Origin: Oscillospiraceae bacterium
GTDB taxonomy: Bacteria; Bacillota; Clostridia; Oscillospirales; Acutalibacteraceae
DNA length: 64,000 nucleotides
Reading direction: 5' to 3'
NCBI GenBank assembly: GCA_015065685.1
Contig: SVPU01000005.1
Span: forward strand, 43,965 to 107,964
Shown here: piece by piece, positions 6,512-14,701 of the stretch
Layout of the letters: each line of letters begins with the position of its first letter
Numbering within the stretch: position 1 is the first letter of the stretch
Made by a program: the position numbers and the translations under genes
Notes under the pieces: generated by a model
Database searches by the model: none
Told to the model about the DNA's origin: nothing
The model's input: only the letters and a program-made list of their open reading frames with translations

Positions 6512-8632
6512 TTATTCAGCAGTCTCTTCTGCTACTTCTTCTACAACCTCTGTTGTTTCTTCTGCAACAGGTGCGATTTCTTCTGCCACTTCTTCTGCAG
6601 CGGGTGCGTTTTCTTCAGTTGCTTCGTAAACAACCTCATCAGCCTCTGCAACAGCGGGCTCCTCTTCCTTAACTTCGGGCTCTAAAAGAGCACGGATAGA
6701 AAGGCTAACACGCTTTTTGTCAAAGTCAACAGCTGTAATCTTAGCTTCAACCTCTTGACCAACGGTGAGTTCATCCTGAGGCTTTGCAATATGCTTATTA
6801 GCAATCTGAGAAATGTGGATAAGACCATCAATTCCGGGGATGATGCGTGCGAATGCACCGTATGTAGTCATACTAACTATAGTTACCTTTACAACATCGT
6901 CAACATTATAGTTGTTCTGGAAGATAACCCAAGGATTTTCCTCTTCCTTCTTGTAGCCTAAAGAAATCTTTTTCTTCTCAACATCGATAGCCTTAACATA
7001 TACCTCAACAGTGTCTCCTACTAAAACTACCTCTGAAGGATTCTTGATTCTTGACCAAGAAAGCTCTGAAATGTGAACCATTCCGTCCACTCCGCCGATA
7101 TCAACAAAAGCACCGTAGCCTGTGATAGACTTAACAGTTCCTGTGAAACGGTCGCCAACAGCGATTTCAGACCAAAGCTTAGCTTGAGCTGCCTTTCTCT
7201 CTTCACGAAGAACGCTGCGGATAGAGCCAACTGCTCTGCGGCCTCTGCCAATTTCAATGATTCGGAATGAAACTTCCTTGCCCTTTAAATCTTCAAGAGC
7301 TTCGCTTCTTGAGAGTGTTGCCTGTGAAGCGGGGATGAATACTCTTACATTGTTAGTGTAAACCACAACGCCGCCCTTGATAATTTCTTTTACGAAACCT
7401 GTAATAACTTCGCCCGACTCTTTGGCTGCAACTATATTGTCCCAACCGGCAATAGCATCATAACGACGCTTTGAAAGCATTGCGGTTCCTTCCTGGTCAC
7501 TGATTTTCATAATGATAAGGTTAATCTTATCATTGACCTTAACTTCATCTTCCATCTTAACATTGGGGTCAGAAGAATATTCAGCAGCTGTAACATAACC
7601 CGTTACACCTCTGCCGATGTCCACTGTGATTTCAGTGGGATTAACAGCAATAACTGTGCCCTCTACCTTCTGGTCGCCTGTTAAGCTGCTTAATGAAGCC
7701 TCGAATGCTTCCTCATCTGTCATTTCTTCGAAGCTCTTTTGAACAGATTCTTTTACCTCCATCTGTTCTTCAACCGGTTGTAAATTTTCCGACATGGTAT
7801 AGATTACCTCCTTTATTATGCCTGCAGGTGTCGAAGCACCCGCAACAACCCCAACTAAGTCGCTATCTTTAAGGTCGATACCAGATAATTCATCGGCCGT
7901 TTCAAGATAATGCGTTCTTTTACAGTTGTTACTGCAAACATCATAAAGCTTTGCAGTGTTTGAACTGTGTCTTCCTCCAATAACCAAAATAACATCGTTT
8001 ATTTTTGAAAGAGACTCAGCCTCAGCCTGTCTCATTGAGGTTGCGTTACATATTGTATCAAAAATTTCCGCATTTGTACATACTTTTTTGAAATTTTTTT
8101 GTATTTCTTCCCAAATTTCTGCATTAAATGTTGTTTGAGAGACCAAAATGACACTTTTTTGCTCAAAATTTGCTTTTTCTTTCAGTAAATCGTTTAGTTC
8201 ATCAACAGTTGAGATAACAAAGCATTCGCCCGTGCAGTGCCCGATTATACCTTTTACCTCTTGGTGATTCTCATCCCCTGCTATAACCGTTACATACCCC
8301 GCACCGCTTTTTTCTGCCACAATTTTATGTATTTTCGAAACAAACGGACAGGTTGCATCTGCAATTTTCAAGTTTTTTTGCTCTGCTTCCTTAAAAACCG
8401 CAGCCGACACTCCGTGTGAGCGGATAACAAGCGTTTCGCCCTCTACCACTTCACTCGGAGACTCAACAATTCGCACACCACGGTCCTCTAATTCTTTCAC
8501 CAACTGTGGATTATGAATTATAGGCCCTAAGGTGCAAACCTTTTCGCCTTTGTCAAGCAATTCATAAACCATATTAACTGCGCGGTTAACTCCAAAACAA
8601 AATCCCGCAGTTTTAGCCAAGGTTATTTTCAT
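6512..8632 (-). CDS. ispH-rpsA: Fusion: 4-hydroxy-3-methylbut-2-enyl diphosphate reductase and ribosomal protein S1
   Basis: 706 residues. Residues 1-285 are IspH, the [4Fe-4S] enzyme of the last MEP-pathway step; cluster cysteines are Cys12 (GFCFGVNRA), Cys95 (ATCPFV) and Cys195 (TICNATS), with HGV, GHCTGE and TTFN motifs. From about 322 to 648 lie four S1 RNA-binding repeats (for example GYGAFVDIGGVDGMVHISEL). The last ~55 residues are Glu/Val/Ala-rich and acidic. This fusion is known from Clostridia. It overlaps cmk by 4 bp (ATGA), giving translational coupling. The S1 part has four repeats rather than the six of enterobacteria. Confidence 0.95.
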   Translation of the reverse strand: MKITLAKTAGFCFGVNRAVNMVYELLDKGEKVCTLGPIIHNPQLVKELEDRGVRIVESPSEVVEGETLVIRSHGVSAAVFKEAEQKNLKIADATCPFVSKIHKIVAEKSGAGYVTVIAGDENHQEVKGIIGHCTGECFVISTVDELNDLLKEKANFEQKSVILVSQTTFNAEIWEEIQKNFKKVCTNAEIFDTICNATSMRQAEAESLSKINDVILVIGGRHSSNTAKLYDVCSNNCKRTHYLETADELSGIDLKDSDLVGVVAGASTPAGIIKEVIYTMSENLQPVEEQMEVKESVQKSFEEMTDEEAFEASLSSLTGDQKVEGTVIAVNPTEITVDIGRGVTGYVTAAEYSSDPNVKMEDEVKVNDKINLIIMKISDQEGTAMLSKRRYDAIAGWDNIVAAKESGEVITGFVKEIIKGGVVVYTNNVRVFIPASQATLSRSEALEDLKGKEVSFRIIEIGRGRRAVGSIRSVLREERKAAQAKLWSEIAVGDRFTGTVKSITGYGAFVDIGGVDGMVHISELSWSRIKNPSEVVLVGDTVEVYVKAIDVEKKKISLGYKKEEENPWVIFQNNYNVDDVVKVTIVSMTTYGAFARIIPGIDGLIHISQIANKHIAKPQDELTVGQEVEAKITAVDFDKKRVSLSIRALLEPEVKEEEPAVAEADEVVYEATEENAPAAEEVAEEIAPVAEETTEVVEEVAEETAE

Positions 8633-9303
8633 TTTATAGCTTCAATTCCTTTTTCAACAATGTTTATAAGTAAATTAAGAGAATCTTCAAAACGGAAGCC
8701 TGTGGTGTCAGCAAGAACGGCATCGTCTGCCTGTTTAAGCGGCGCTGTCGCACGATTCATATCATTATAATCTCTTTTAATCATATCTTCACAAACATCT
8801 TGGAAGGTAACCTCTTGACCTTTTGCTATAAGCTCATCATAACGGCGCTTTGCCCTATCTTCTACCGATGCAGTAAGATAGATTTTAATCTCGGCGTTTG
8901 GAAGAACAACTGTGCCGATATCCCTGCCATCCATAACAACATTATTATTTTTTGCCATTTCTCTTTGCATTTCGAGTAAAAATGCTCTTACCTCGGGCTT
9001 TGCCGAAACGGCAGATGCCATCATAGATGCCTCGGGTGTTCTGATTTTTTCACTGACATCCTCACCGTTTAAAAACACTCTTTGCTCGCCATTCACAAAC
9101 TTCATTTCAACCTTTGTGAGCGCCAGAATTTCCTCTATATTGCAATTAAGCTCGGTATCAGCACCGTGCTGTGCAAACATAAGACCCACCGTTCTGTAAA
9201 GCGCGCCTGTATCAACATAAATAAAACCGAAATGCTCGGCAACCTTTCTTGATAATGAGCTTTTACCCGCACCTGCCGGTCCATCAATAGCTACTGAAAT
9301 CAT
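8629..9303 (-). CDS. cmk: Cytidylate kinase
   Basis: Phosphorylates CMP and dCMP. P-loop GPAGAGKSSLSRK at residues 8-20, VDTGALYR and MDGRDIGTVVLPNAEIKIYLTAS are diagnostic. 224 residues, normal length. ATGA overlaps on both sides (with the flavoprotein upstream and ispH-rpsA downstream) show a tightly coupled three-gene unit. cmk next to rpsA is a widely conserved arrangement. Confidence 0.96.
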   Translation of the reverse strand: MISVAIDGPAGAGKSSLSRKVAEHFGFIYVDTGALYRTVGLMFAQHGADTELNCNIEEILALTKVEMKFVNGEQRVFLNGEDVSEKIRTPEASMMASAVSAKPEVRAFLLEMQREMAKNNNVVMDGRDIGTVVLPNAEIKIYLTASVEDRAKRRYDELIAKGQEVTFQDVCEDMIKRDYNDMNRATAPLKQADDAVLADTTGFRFEDSLNLLINIVEKGIEAIK

Positions 9304-10562
9304 AAATCTTCACACCTCAAAACATTTTTTCCCGCAAGATAACCCGTTGAAAAGGCTATTTGCAAATTAAAACCACCCGTGAGGGCATCAACATCAATTA
9401 TCTCCCCCGCAAAGAAAAGACCGCTCACTAATTTTGATTGCATTGTTGTGGGGTCAATTTCTTTAACACTCACTCCGCCGCTTGTTATAATAGCTTCTTC
9501 AATCGGTCTGAAGGCGGTTATTGTGAGTGGGAATTTCTTAAGCAAACGGCAAAGGGCTTGTCTTTGCTCGCGGGTTATATTATTAACCTTTATGTTATCG
9601 GGTATTCCCGATAGCCTTACAACAATCGGAATAAGGCTTTTAGGAAGCAGCATATCCAACGAATTGACAAAATCCTTATTAATTCTCTCGCTAAAATCTC
9701 TTAAGATTCTGCTATCGAGCTGCTCTTCTGAAAGCGCGGGCTTTAAATCTATAAATGCCTTATACTGCTTTTCGCCCATTTTTTTAATGTGCGAGGATGC
9801 GCTGAGCACAAGCGGACCCGAAATTCCAAAATGCGTGAAGAGCATTTCGCCCATTTCGGAGAAAATCGGCTTCTTTTTGCCCTCTTCGAACACAGAAAGT
9901 GTTACATTTTTAAGCGAAAGACCCGATAATCTGCTGCAAAAGCCCTCGTGGCACTCAAGCGGCACTAACGAAGGTTTGATTTTTGTAATTGTATGTCCTA
10001 ATTCTTTAGCGAAGCGGTATCCATCCCCCGTCGAGCCTGTAACCGAATAGGACATGCCACCCGTTGCAATAATCACGGCATCTGCCTTTATAAGCTCGCC
10101 ATTTGATAGCTTAACCTTGCTAATTCTTCCCTCTTCTTGCAACACTTCTATAGCGGTGGCGTTGATTAGCTTAACATTTTTAAACCTTGTAACACTCGCG
10201 AGCGCATCAACAATATCAACCGCTTTGTCGGAAACGGGAAAAACCCTGTTTCCGCGCTCGGTTTTAAGCTTAACACCGTGTTTTTCAAAAAAGGACTGAG
10301 TGTCAGCCGAAGAAAAAAGTGAAAAGGCGGAATATAAAAACCTCGGGTTTTTAAGAGTGCTTGAAATAAGGGTTTCGGTGTCGCAATTGTTGGTAACATT
10401 GCATCTGCCCTTGCCCGTTATCATAACCTTTCTGGCAGGGCGTTCATTTTTTTCTATAATTAAAATTTCGGTTTGTGCGTCTGCGTTTTCTGCCGCGCTG
10501 TGTGCCGCCATAAGACCTGCCGCACCGCCGCCGATTATAACAACCCTTTTCACCCTTTTCAC
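9300..10562 (-). CDS. HI0933/BaiN-family flavoprotein
   Basis: FAD/NAD(P)-binding oxidoreductase of unknown substrate. N-terminal dinucleotide fold VVIIGGGAAGLMAAHSA, MITGKGRCNVTNN characteristic of the HI0933 (YhiN) family, ADAVIIATGGMSYSVTGSTGDGY, and a C-terminal FAD motif GLFFAGEIIDVDALTGGFNLQIA. 420 residues if started at the GTG at 10562; the GTG at 10553 has better spacing from GAGGGG. First gene of the unit with cmk and ispH-rpsA. A paralogue lies at 50820-52052. Confidence 0.88.
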   Translation of the reverse strand: MKRVKRVVIIGGGAAGLMAAHSAAENADAQTEILIIEKNERPARKVMITGKGRCNVTNNCDTETLISSTLKNPRFLYSAFSLFSSADTQSFFEKHGVKLKTERGNRVFPVSDKAVDIVDALASVTRFKNVKLINATAIEVLQEEGRISKVKLSNGELIKADAVIIATGGMSYSVTGSTGDGYRFAKELGHTITKIKPSLVPLECHEGFCSRLSGLSLKNVTLSVFEEGKKKPIFSEMGEMLFTHFGISGPLVLSASSHIKKMGEKQYKAFIDLKPALSEEQLDSRILRDFSERINKDFVNSLDMLLPKSLIPIVVRLSGIPDNIKVNNITREQRQALCRLLKKFPLTITAFRPIEEAIITSGGVSVKEIDPTTMQSKLVSGLFFAGEIIDVDALTGGFNLQIAFSTGYLAGKNVLRCEDL

Positions 10563-10621
10563 TCCCCTCTTTTAACTATACTATTTTACAACAAAACAAA
10601 TAAAAAGTAAATAAAATTATT

Positions 10622-10652
10622 TAAATTAAAAAAGACGGTTGAACCGTCTTTT
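10622..10652 (-). terminator. Terminator after dut
   Basis: AAAAGACGGT / ACCGTCTTTT hairpin (loop TGA) just past the dut stop, followed on the minus strand by a T-rich tail. Confidence 0.85.
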
Positions 10653-10656
10653 AATC

Positions 10657-11097
10657 TTACTTTTTGCCTGTTGAGCCGAAGCCGCCTTCACCGCGAACGG
10701 TGTCTGAGAGTTCTTGGGTCTCATTATATTCAACCTTTAAGAAAGGAGTTATAACCAACTGTGCAATACGCTCTTTATCTGCAATGGTCTGGTCCTCGTT
10801 TGAATGGTTGTGAAGCGCCACCATAATTTCACCGCGATAGTCAGCATCAATAACACCAACCTTGTTTGCGGGAGCAAGACCTCTTTTGCAGGCAATTCCG
10901 CTTCTCGCATATATAAGACCCGCATAACCCTCGGGAATTTCGAGAGAGAGCCCTGTGTGGATAAGCTTTGTTTCACCCGATTTAATTGTAACCTCGCCGC
11001 CTTCACAAGCATAAAGGTCGGCACCTGCCGCAAACTCTGTGCCGTAGGTGGGTTTAATTGCGTTCTCATTAAGCTTTTTAAAGTTAACCTTAATCAT
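10657..11097 (-). CDS. dut: dUTP diphosphatase
   Basis: Trimeric dUTPase that removes dUTP and supplies dUMP. All conserved motifs are visible: AAGADLYA (I), ARSGIACKRGL (II), GVIDADYRGEIMVAL (III), ERIAQLVI (IV) and GEGGFGSTGK (V, the flexible C-terminal lid). 146 residues. It sits 11 bp after nrdG, linking dUTP control to deoxynucleotide synthesis. Confidence 0.96.
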   Translation of the reverse strand: MIKVNFKKLNENAIKPTYGTEFAAGADLYACEGGEVTIKSGETKLIHTGLSLEIPEGYAGLIYARSGIACKRGLAPANKVGVIDADYRGEIMVALHNHSNEDQTIADKERIAQLVITPFLKVEYNETQELSDTVRGEGGFGSTGKK

Positions 11098-11108
11098 AAA
11101 TACATCCT

Positions 11109-11666
11109 CTATTCGTAAATATTACCCGAGCCCATTTTTCTTTGCCAAACGCCCTCTAACCAAACCACTTCGCCCTTTTTGAGCGAAGCCTTAACATCAA
11201 TCACTCTTTGATTAGAAGAGCCTCTGAAGATAAGGTCGGGGCTTTTTAAATCTTCAACGAATTTGCCATCAACCAAAACATCTATATTATTTAGCATTTT
11301 GGTAGCTGTTTCGATGCCTCCAACCTTTCCGTTTAAAATATCCTCAAACAAAAAGCCTGTGTAACACCAAACTGTTTTTTGCGGCAGCTCTGTTTTGATT
11401 TTTGCAAGAAGAATTGCTAAATCGCCTTGATTTTCGGGCTCAAAGGGCTCGCCGCCCAAAAGTGAAAAGCCTTCAATATGTGAAGGGGCAAGTGCCGTGA
11501 GAATTTCTGCTGCCACCTTATCATCAAAAAGCTCACCATAACCGAAATCCCACGCCTCTTTGTTAAAGCAGTTCTTGCAGTGGTGTCTGCAGCCGCTAAC
11601 AAAAAGCGAAACTCTAACGCCCGGTCCGTTTGCAATATCAAATTTTTTGATTACTGCGTAATTCAT
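11109..11666 (-). CDS. nrdG: Anaerobic ribonucleotide reductase activating protein
   Basis: Radical-SAM activase that installs the glycyl radical on NrdD. Cluster motif CRHHCKNC (CX3CX2C, about residues 26-33) and the SAM-binding GGEPFEPEN segment. 185 residues, usual length. Located between nrdD and dut. A terminator-like hairpin lies between nrdD and this gene, so NrdG may be made in smaller amounts than NrdD. Confidence 0.96.
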   Translation of the reverse strand: MNYAVIKKFDIANGPGVRVSLFVSGCRHHCKNCFNKEAWDFGYGELFDDKVAAEILTALAPSHIEGFSLLGGEPFEPENQGDLAILLAKIKTELPQKTVWCYTGFLFEDILNGKVGGIETATKMLNNIDVLVDGKFVEDLKSPDLIFRGSSNQRVIDVKASLKKGEVVWLEGVWQRKMGSGNIYE

Positions 11667-11683
11667 TAGTAAAACTCCAATAA

Positions 11684-11710
11684 AAAGGGCGGTGATATTT
11701 ACCGCCCTTG
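11684..11710 (-). terminator. Intra-operon terminator between nrdD and nrdG
   Basis: AAGGGCGGT / ACCGCCCTT stem with a seven-base loop, followed on the minus strand by TTTTTATT. It lies between the nrdD stop and the nrdG ribosome binding site; partial read-through would set the reductase:activase ratio. Confidence 0.75.
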
Positions 11711-11723
11711 ACTGATTAACTTT

Positions 11724-13901
11724 TTACAGATGCAAAACTCTTTCTTTAATTTCCTGAGTTCTGCCCTGATTCCAATACTGTGTTCCGATATATCCGCAGG
11801 TGCGGCGGGCAACATTCATCTTATCCTGGTCGGTGTTGCCACAGTTGGGGCACTTCCAAACAAGCTTTCCGTGCTCATCCTCCTGCACCTCAATTTCACC
11901 ATCGAATCCACATTCGTGGCAGAAGTCGCTCTTTGTGTTAAGCTCTGCATACATAATGTTATCATAAATAAACTGCATAACAGAGATAACTGCATCGATA
12001 TTATTCTGCATATTGGGAACTTCAACATAAGAAATAGCGCCACCGGGTGAAAGAAGCTGGAATTTAGCCTCTAATGCCAATTTATCGAAAGCATCAATTT
12101 CTTCGCCCACGTGAACGTGATAGCTGTTGGTGATATAATTTCTATCGGTTACTCCCTTAACCACGCCAAAACGCTTCTGCAAGCACTTTGCAAACTTATA
12201 AGTTGTACTCTCAAGAGGTGTGCCGTAAAGTGAGTAATCAATATTTTCGGCAGCCTTCCATTTAGCAGTATATTCGTTAAGCTTTCTCATAACCTTAAGG
12301 CCGAATTCTTCGCCCTCAGGCTCGGTAAGCTTTTTGCCGTTCATAGCATAAACGCACTCCCAAAGACCTGCATAGCCGAGAGAAAGGGTTGAATATCCAC
12401 CGTGGAGATATTTATCAATAGTTTCGCCCTTTTTAAGACGCAGTAAAGCACCATATTGCCAGAGAATCGGAGCAGCATCGGAAACGGTTCCTGTGAGTCT
12501 TTCATGGCGAGCCTGCAATGCTCTGTGGCAAAGCTCCATTCTTTCATCAAATATCTGCCAGAACTTTTCTTCATCTCCACCTGCTGAAAGACCGATATCA
12601 ACAAGGTTAACTGTTACAACGCCCTGATTGAAACGGCCGTAATACTTAGGCTTGCCGTTCTCATCAACAAAGGGAGTAAGGAAGCTTCTGCAACCCATAC
12701 ATGTGTAGCAATGGCCCTCACCGTTTTTATCAATCTTATTCTGAAGCATAATCTTCTCAGAAATATAATCGGGCACCATTCTCTTTGCGGTGCATTTAGC
12801 AGAAAGCTGTGTTAAGTACCAATATTTCGTTCCCTCTTTAATATTATCCTCTTCGAGAACATAAATAAGCTTGGGGAACGCAGGGGTTATCCAAACTCCT
12901 TTTTCGTTTTTGACACCCTGATAACGCTGTTTGAGAACCTCTTCAATAATCATTGCAAGGTCTGCCTTTTCGCGTTCATCCTTAGCCTCGTTAAGATACA
13001 TAAAGACAGTAACGAAAGGAGCCTGACCGTTGGTTGTCATAAGAGTTACAACCTGATACTGAATAGTCTGAACGCCCTTGCGGATTTCATCGCGCAAACG
13101 CTTTTCGGCAATCTCTCTTATCTTTTCATCAGATATTTCAATCTCTAAGCCCGCAAGCTCAGCCCTAACCTCTTCAACAAGCTTTTTACGGCTGATATCA
13201 ACGAACGGAGCCAAATGAGTAAGGCTAATACTCTGACCGCCATACTGACAAGAAGCAACCTGTGCAATAATTTGTGTTGCAATGTTACAAGCGGTTGAAA
13301 ATGTGTGGGGTTTTTCAATATAAGTTCCGCTTATAACGGTTCCGTTTTGAAGCATATCCTCAAGGTTAACAAGGTCGCAGTTATGCATATGCTGAGCAAA
13401 ATAGTCAGCATCGTGGAAATGAATAAGACCACGTTCGTGAGCATCTACAATATCAGGAGAAAGCAAGATTCTCTTTGTGATATCCTTACTAACCTCACCT
13501 GCCATATAATCACGCTGAACGCTGTTAACGGTGGGATTCTTGTTACTGTTTTCCTGCTTAACCTCTTCATTATTACATTCAATAAGGCTTAAAATCTGTT
13601 CATCAGTGGTGTTAGACTTACGAACAAGGGCGCGGTTATAACGATAGGTTATGTAACGGCGTGCAACATTAAATGCGCGCTGATTCATAATCTGGTCTTC
13701 TACCATATCTTGTATTTCTTCCACGCTGAGTGAACGGTTTATATTAGCAGCAGCGCTCTCAACATCCTCTGCAATACGCTTAATCTGAATTTCAGACATA
13801 CGCTCACTGGGAACAACGCTTTCGTTAGCTTTTGTTACCGCTATTACGATTTTTTTGGGGTCAAACTCAACTTCTGCCCCACTTCTTTTAATAATTTTCA
13901 T
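11724..13901 (-). CDS. nrdD: Anaerobic (class III) ribonucleoside-triphosphate reductase
   Basis: Makes dNTPs anaerobically using formate and a glycyl radical. N-terminal ATP-cone (about 1-95), catalytic barrel, zinc site near the C-terminus (CHECG and CPNCG) and glycyl-radical loop RRTCGYIGTQYWNQGR. 725 residues from the ATG at 13901, which follows GGGGAAG at good spacing; a 17-codon upstream extension crosses the leader and is unlikely. The only ribonucleotide reductase in the window, indicating strict-anaerobe physiology. A probable NrdR operator lies upstream. Confidence 0.96.
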   Translation of the reverse strand: MKIIKRSGAEVEFDPKKIVIAVTKANESVVPSERMSEIQIKRIAEDVESAAANINRSLSVEEIQDMVEDQIMNQRAFNVARRYITYRYNRALVRKSNTTDEQILSLIECNNEEVKQENSNKNPTVNSVQRDYMAGEVSKDITKRILLSPDIVDAHERGLIHFHDADYFAQHMHNCDLVNLEDMLQNGTVISGTYIEKPHTFSTACNIATQIIAQVASCQYGGQSISLTHLAPFVDISRKKLVEEVRAELAGLEIEISDEKIREIAEKRLRDEIRKGVQTIQYQVVTLMTTNGQAPFVTVFMYLNEAKDEREKADLAMIIEEVLKQRYQGVKNEKGVWITPAFPKLIYVLEEDNIKEGTKYWYLTQLSAKCTAKRMVPDYISEKIMLQNKIDKNGEGHCYTCMGCRSFLTPFVDENGKPKYYGRFNQGVVTVNLVDIGLSAGGDEEKFWQIFDERMELCHRALQARHERLTGTVSDAAPILWQYGALLRLKKGETIDKYLHGGYSTLSLGYAGLWECVYAMNGKKLTEPEGEEFGLKVMRKLNEYTAKWKAAENIDYSLYGTPLESTTYKFAKCLQKRFGVVKGVTDRNYITNSYHVHVGEEIDAFDKLALEAKFQLLSPGGAISYVEVPNMQNNIDAVISVMQFIYDNIMYAELNTKSDFCHECGFDGEIEVQEDEHGKLVWKCPNCGNTDQDKMNVARRTCGYIGTQYWNQGRTQEIKERVLHL

Positions 13902-13943
13902 AATTTCACTTCCCCAAAATATACGCTTTTTGAAAAATATTCC

Positions 13944-13959
13944 ATACAACATATTGTGT
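13944..13959 (-). promoter_or_regulatory. Probable NrdR operator
   Basis: Minus strand ACACAATATGTTGTAT matches 14 of 16 positions of the NrdR box as I recall it (acaCwAtATaTwGtgt) and is near-palindromic. It lies about 5 bp downstream of the predicted transcription start. NrdR boxes usually occur in pairs; the position 32 bp further downstream holds only a weak second match. Confidence 0.6.
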
Positions 13960-13970
13960 CGGTGAATTCT

Positions 13971-13998
13971 ATTATAACATAACTTTTAAAAAAAGCAA
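13971..13998 (-). promoter_or_regulatory. Promoter of nrdD-nrdG-dut
   Basis: Minus strand -35 TTGCTT (13993-13998), 16-bp spacer, -10 TATAAT (13971-13976), with the NrdR-like box just downstream. Confidence 0.65.
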
Positions 13999-14113
13999 GG
14001 ACTATTTGAAAAAAAGCTTAATTTTCCTTAATTTCTATATTTCCTACAAAATAAATGCCTAAATTTACAAATATAGAACAAAAATCCAAGCACCAAAACC
14101 ATAAAAACAGATA

Positions 14114-14150
14114 AAAATCGACCACCTACTATATATAGGTGGTCGATTTT
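14114..14150 (-). terminator. Terminator after the ribbon-helix-helix gene
   Basis: Perfect 15-bp stem AAAATCGACCACCTA / TAGGTGGTCGATTTT starting two bases past the stop, with A/T runs on both sides. The remaining sequence up to the nrdD promoter (14000-14113) is AT-rich with no other feature seen. Confidence 0.85.
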
Positions 14151-14151
14151 A

Positions 14152-14328
14152 TTATTCTTCTACCTTAATTTCGCCGTTTTCTTTTTCAAAACGCTTTATA
14201 TACTCATTAAGCACATATATAACCTGTCCGTTACCCGAACGCCCCTCGTATTGTGCCACATACCTTAGTTTATAATGTAAGGTCTTATTAATTTCTATAC
14301 CGAGATGCTTATTTTCCTTGTTTCTCAT
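14152..14328 (-). CDS. Small ribbon-helix-helix-like protein
   Basis: 58 residues, beginning MRNKENKHLGIEINKTLHYK. The order is a short strand (LGIEINK), then two helices (LHYKLRYVAQYEG and NGQVIYVLNEYIKRFEKEN) separated by a turn (RSG), the layout of Arc/CopG-type DNA-binding proteins. Start ATG at 14328 follows AAGGAGA at ideal spacing, and a strong terminator follows the stop, so this is a real gene despite its size. Three identical 11-bp repeats lie between it and the divergent Cys-rich gene, plausible binding sites. Function is inferred from fold pattern only. Confidence 0.68.
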   Translation of the reverse strand: MRNKENKHLGIEINKTLHYKLRYVAQYEGRSGNGQVIYVLNEYIKRFEKENGEIKVEE

Positions 14329-14347
14329 AATTTCTCCTTAAAAAATC

Positions 14348-14410
14348 TTATTTTAAGTTTATTTTAAGTAGAAATTGTGTTATAATGTTAAAAGCCTACT
14401 TATTTTAAGT
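14348..14410. repeat. Three copies of an 11-bp repeat, candidate operator array
   Basis: TTATTTTAAGT occurs exactly at 14348-14358, 14359-14369 (immediately tandem) and 14400-14410. Offsets of 11 and 41 bp keep the copies on roughly the same helix face. A TATAAT at 14381-14386 (probable -10 of the Cys-rich gene) lies between copies two and three. Confidence 0.7.
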
Positions 14411-14434
14411 ATACTAAATTTTGAGGTGAATATA

Positions 14435-14701
14435 ATGACTAATGATGAAAATGTTGTTGTTTGTTGGTGTTGCGAATATTTTTTCCCTGAATTTGGCGAC
14501 CCTATAAACAAAGGAAAAATGACAGGCAGTATGTGTTCTAAGAGAGAAGCTTCTCGTTTACCATCTGATAATGTGTGCGAAGAATTCCTGTTACGCTCCG
14601 GTTTACACACCCGAAAATCTATACCCTCTTATTGTAAACACTATAAATATAACTTCATTGAAAAGATTTTAAAAAACAAATCCCCTAATTCATCCTCTTA
14701 A
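14435..14701 (+). CDS. Cys-rich small protein of unknown function
   Basis: 88 residues from the ATG at 14435, eight bases after GAGGTG. Cysteines: CWCC near residues 9-12, then Cys at MTGSMCSKRE, DNVCEEF and PSYCKHY; probably a small metal-binding fold. No family recognised. Transcribed divergently from the ribbon-helix-helix gene across the 11-bp repeats, so likely its regulatory target. Its last 17 bases overlap the 3' end of the convergent YitT-type gene, and no terminator is visible. Confidence 0.6.
   Translation: MTNDENVVVCWCCEYFFPEFGDPINKGKMTGSMCSKREASRLPSDNVCEEFLLRSGLHTRKSIPSYCKHYKYNFIEKILKNKSPNSSS

Noticed and set aside
9379..10050. 223-codon open frame antisense to the HI0933-family gene
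   Set aside because: Long but a codon-bias shadow: Ser/Leu/Ile-rich low-quality composition, with no start signal, opposite a well-supported flavoprotein.
13902..13952. Upstream extension of nrdD
   Set aside because: It covers the leader and NrdR-like box, and the downstream ATG has a strong ribosome binding site.
14348..14410. The 11-bp repeats as a CRISPR array
   Set aside because: Repeats are too short, two are directly adjacent without a spacer, and no cas genes are present.
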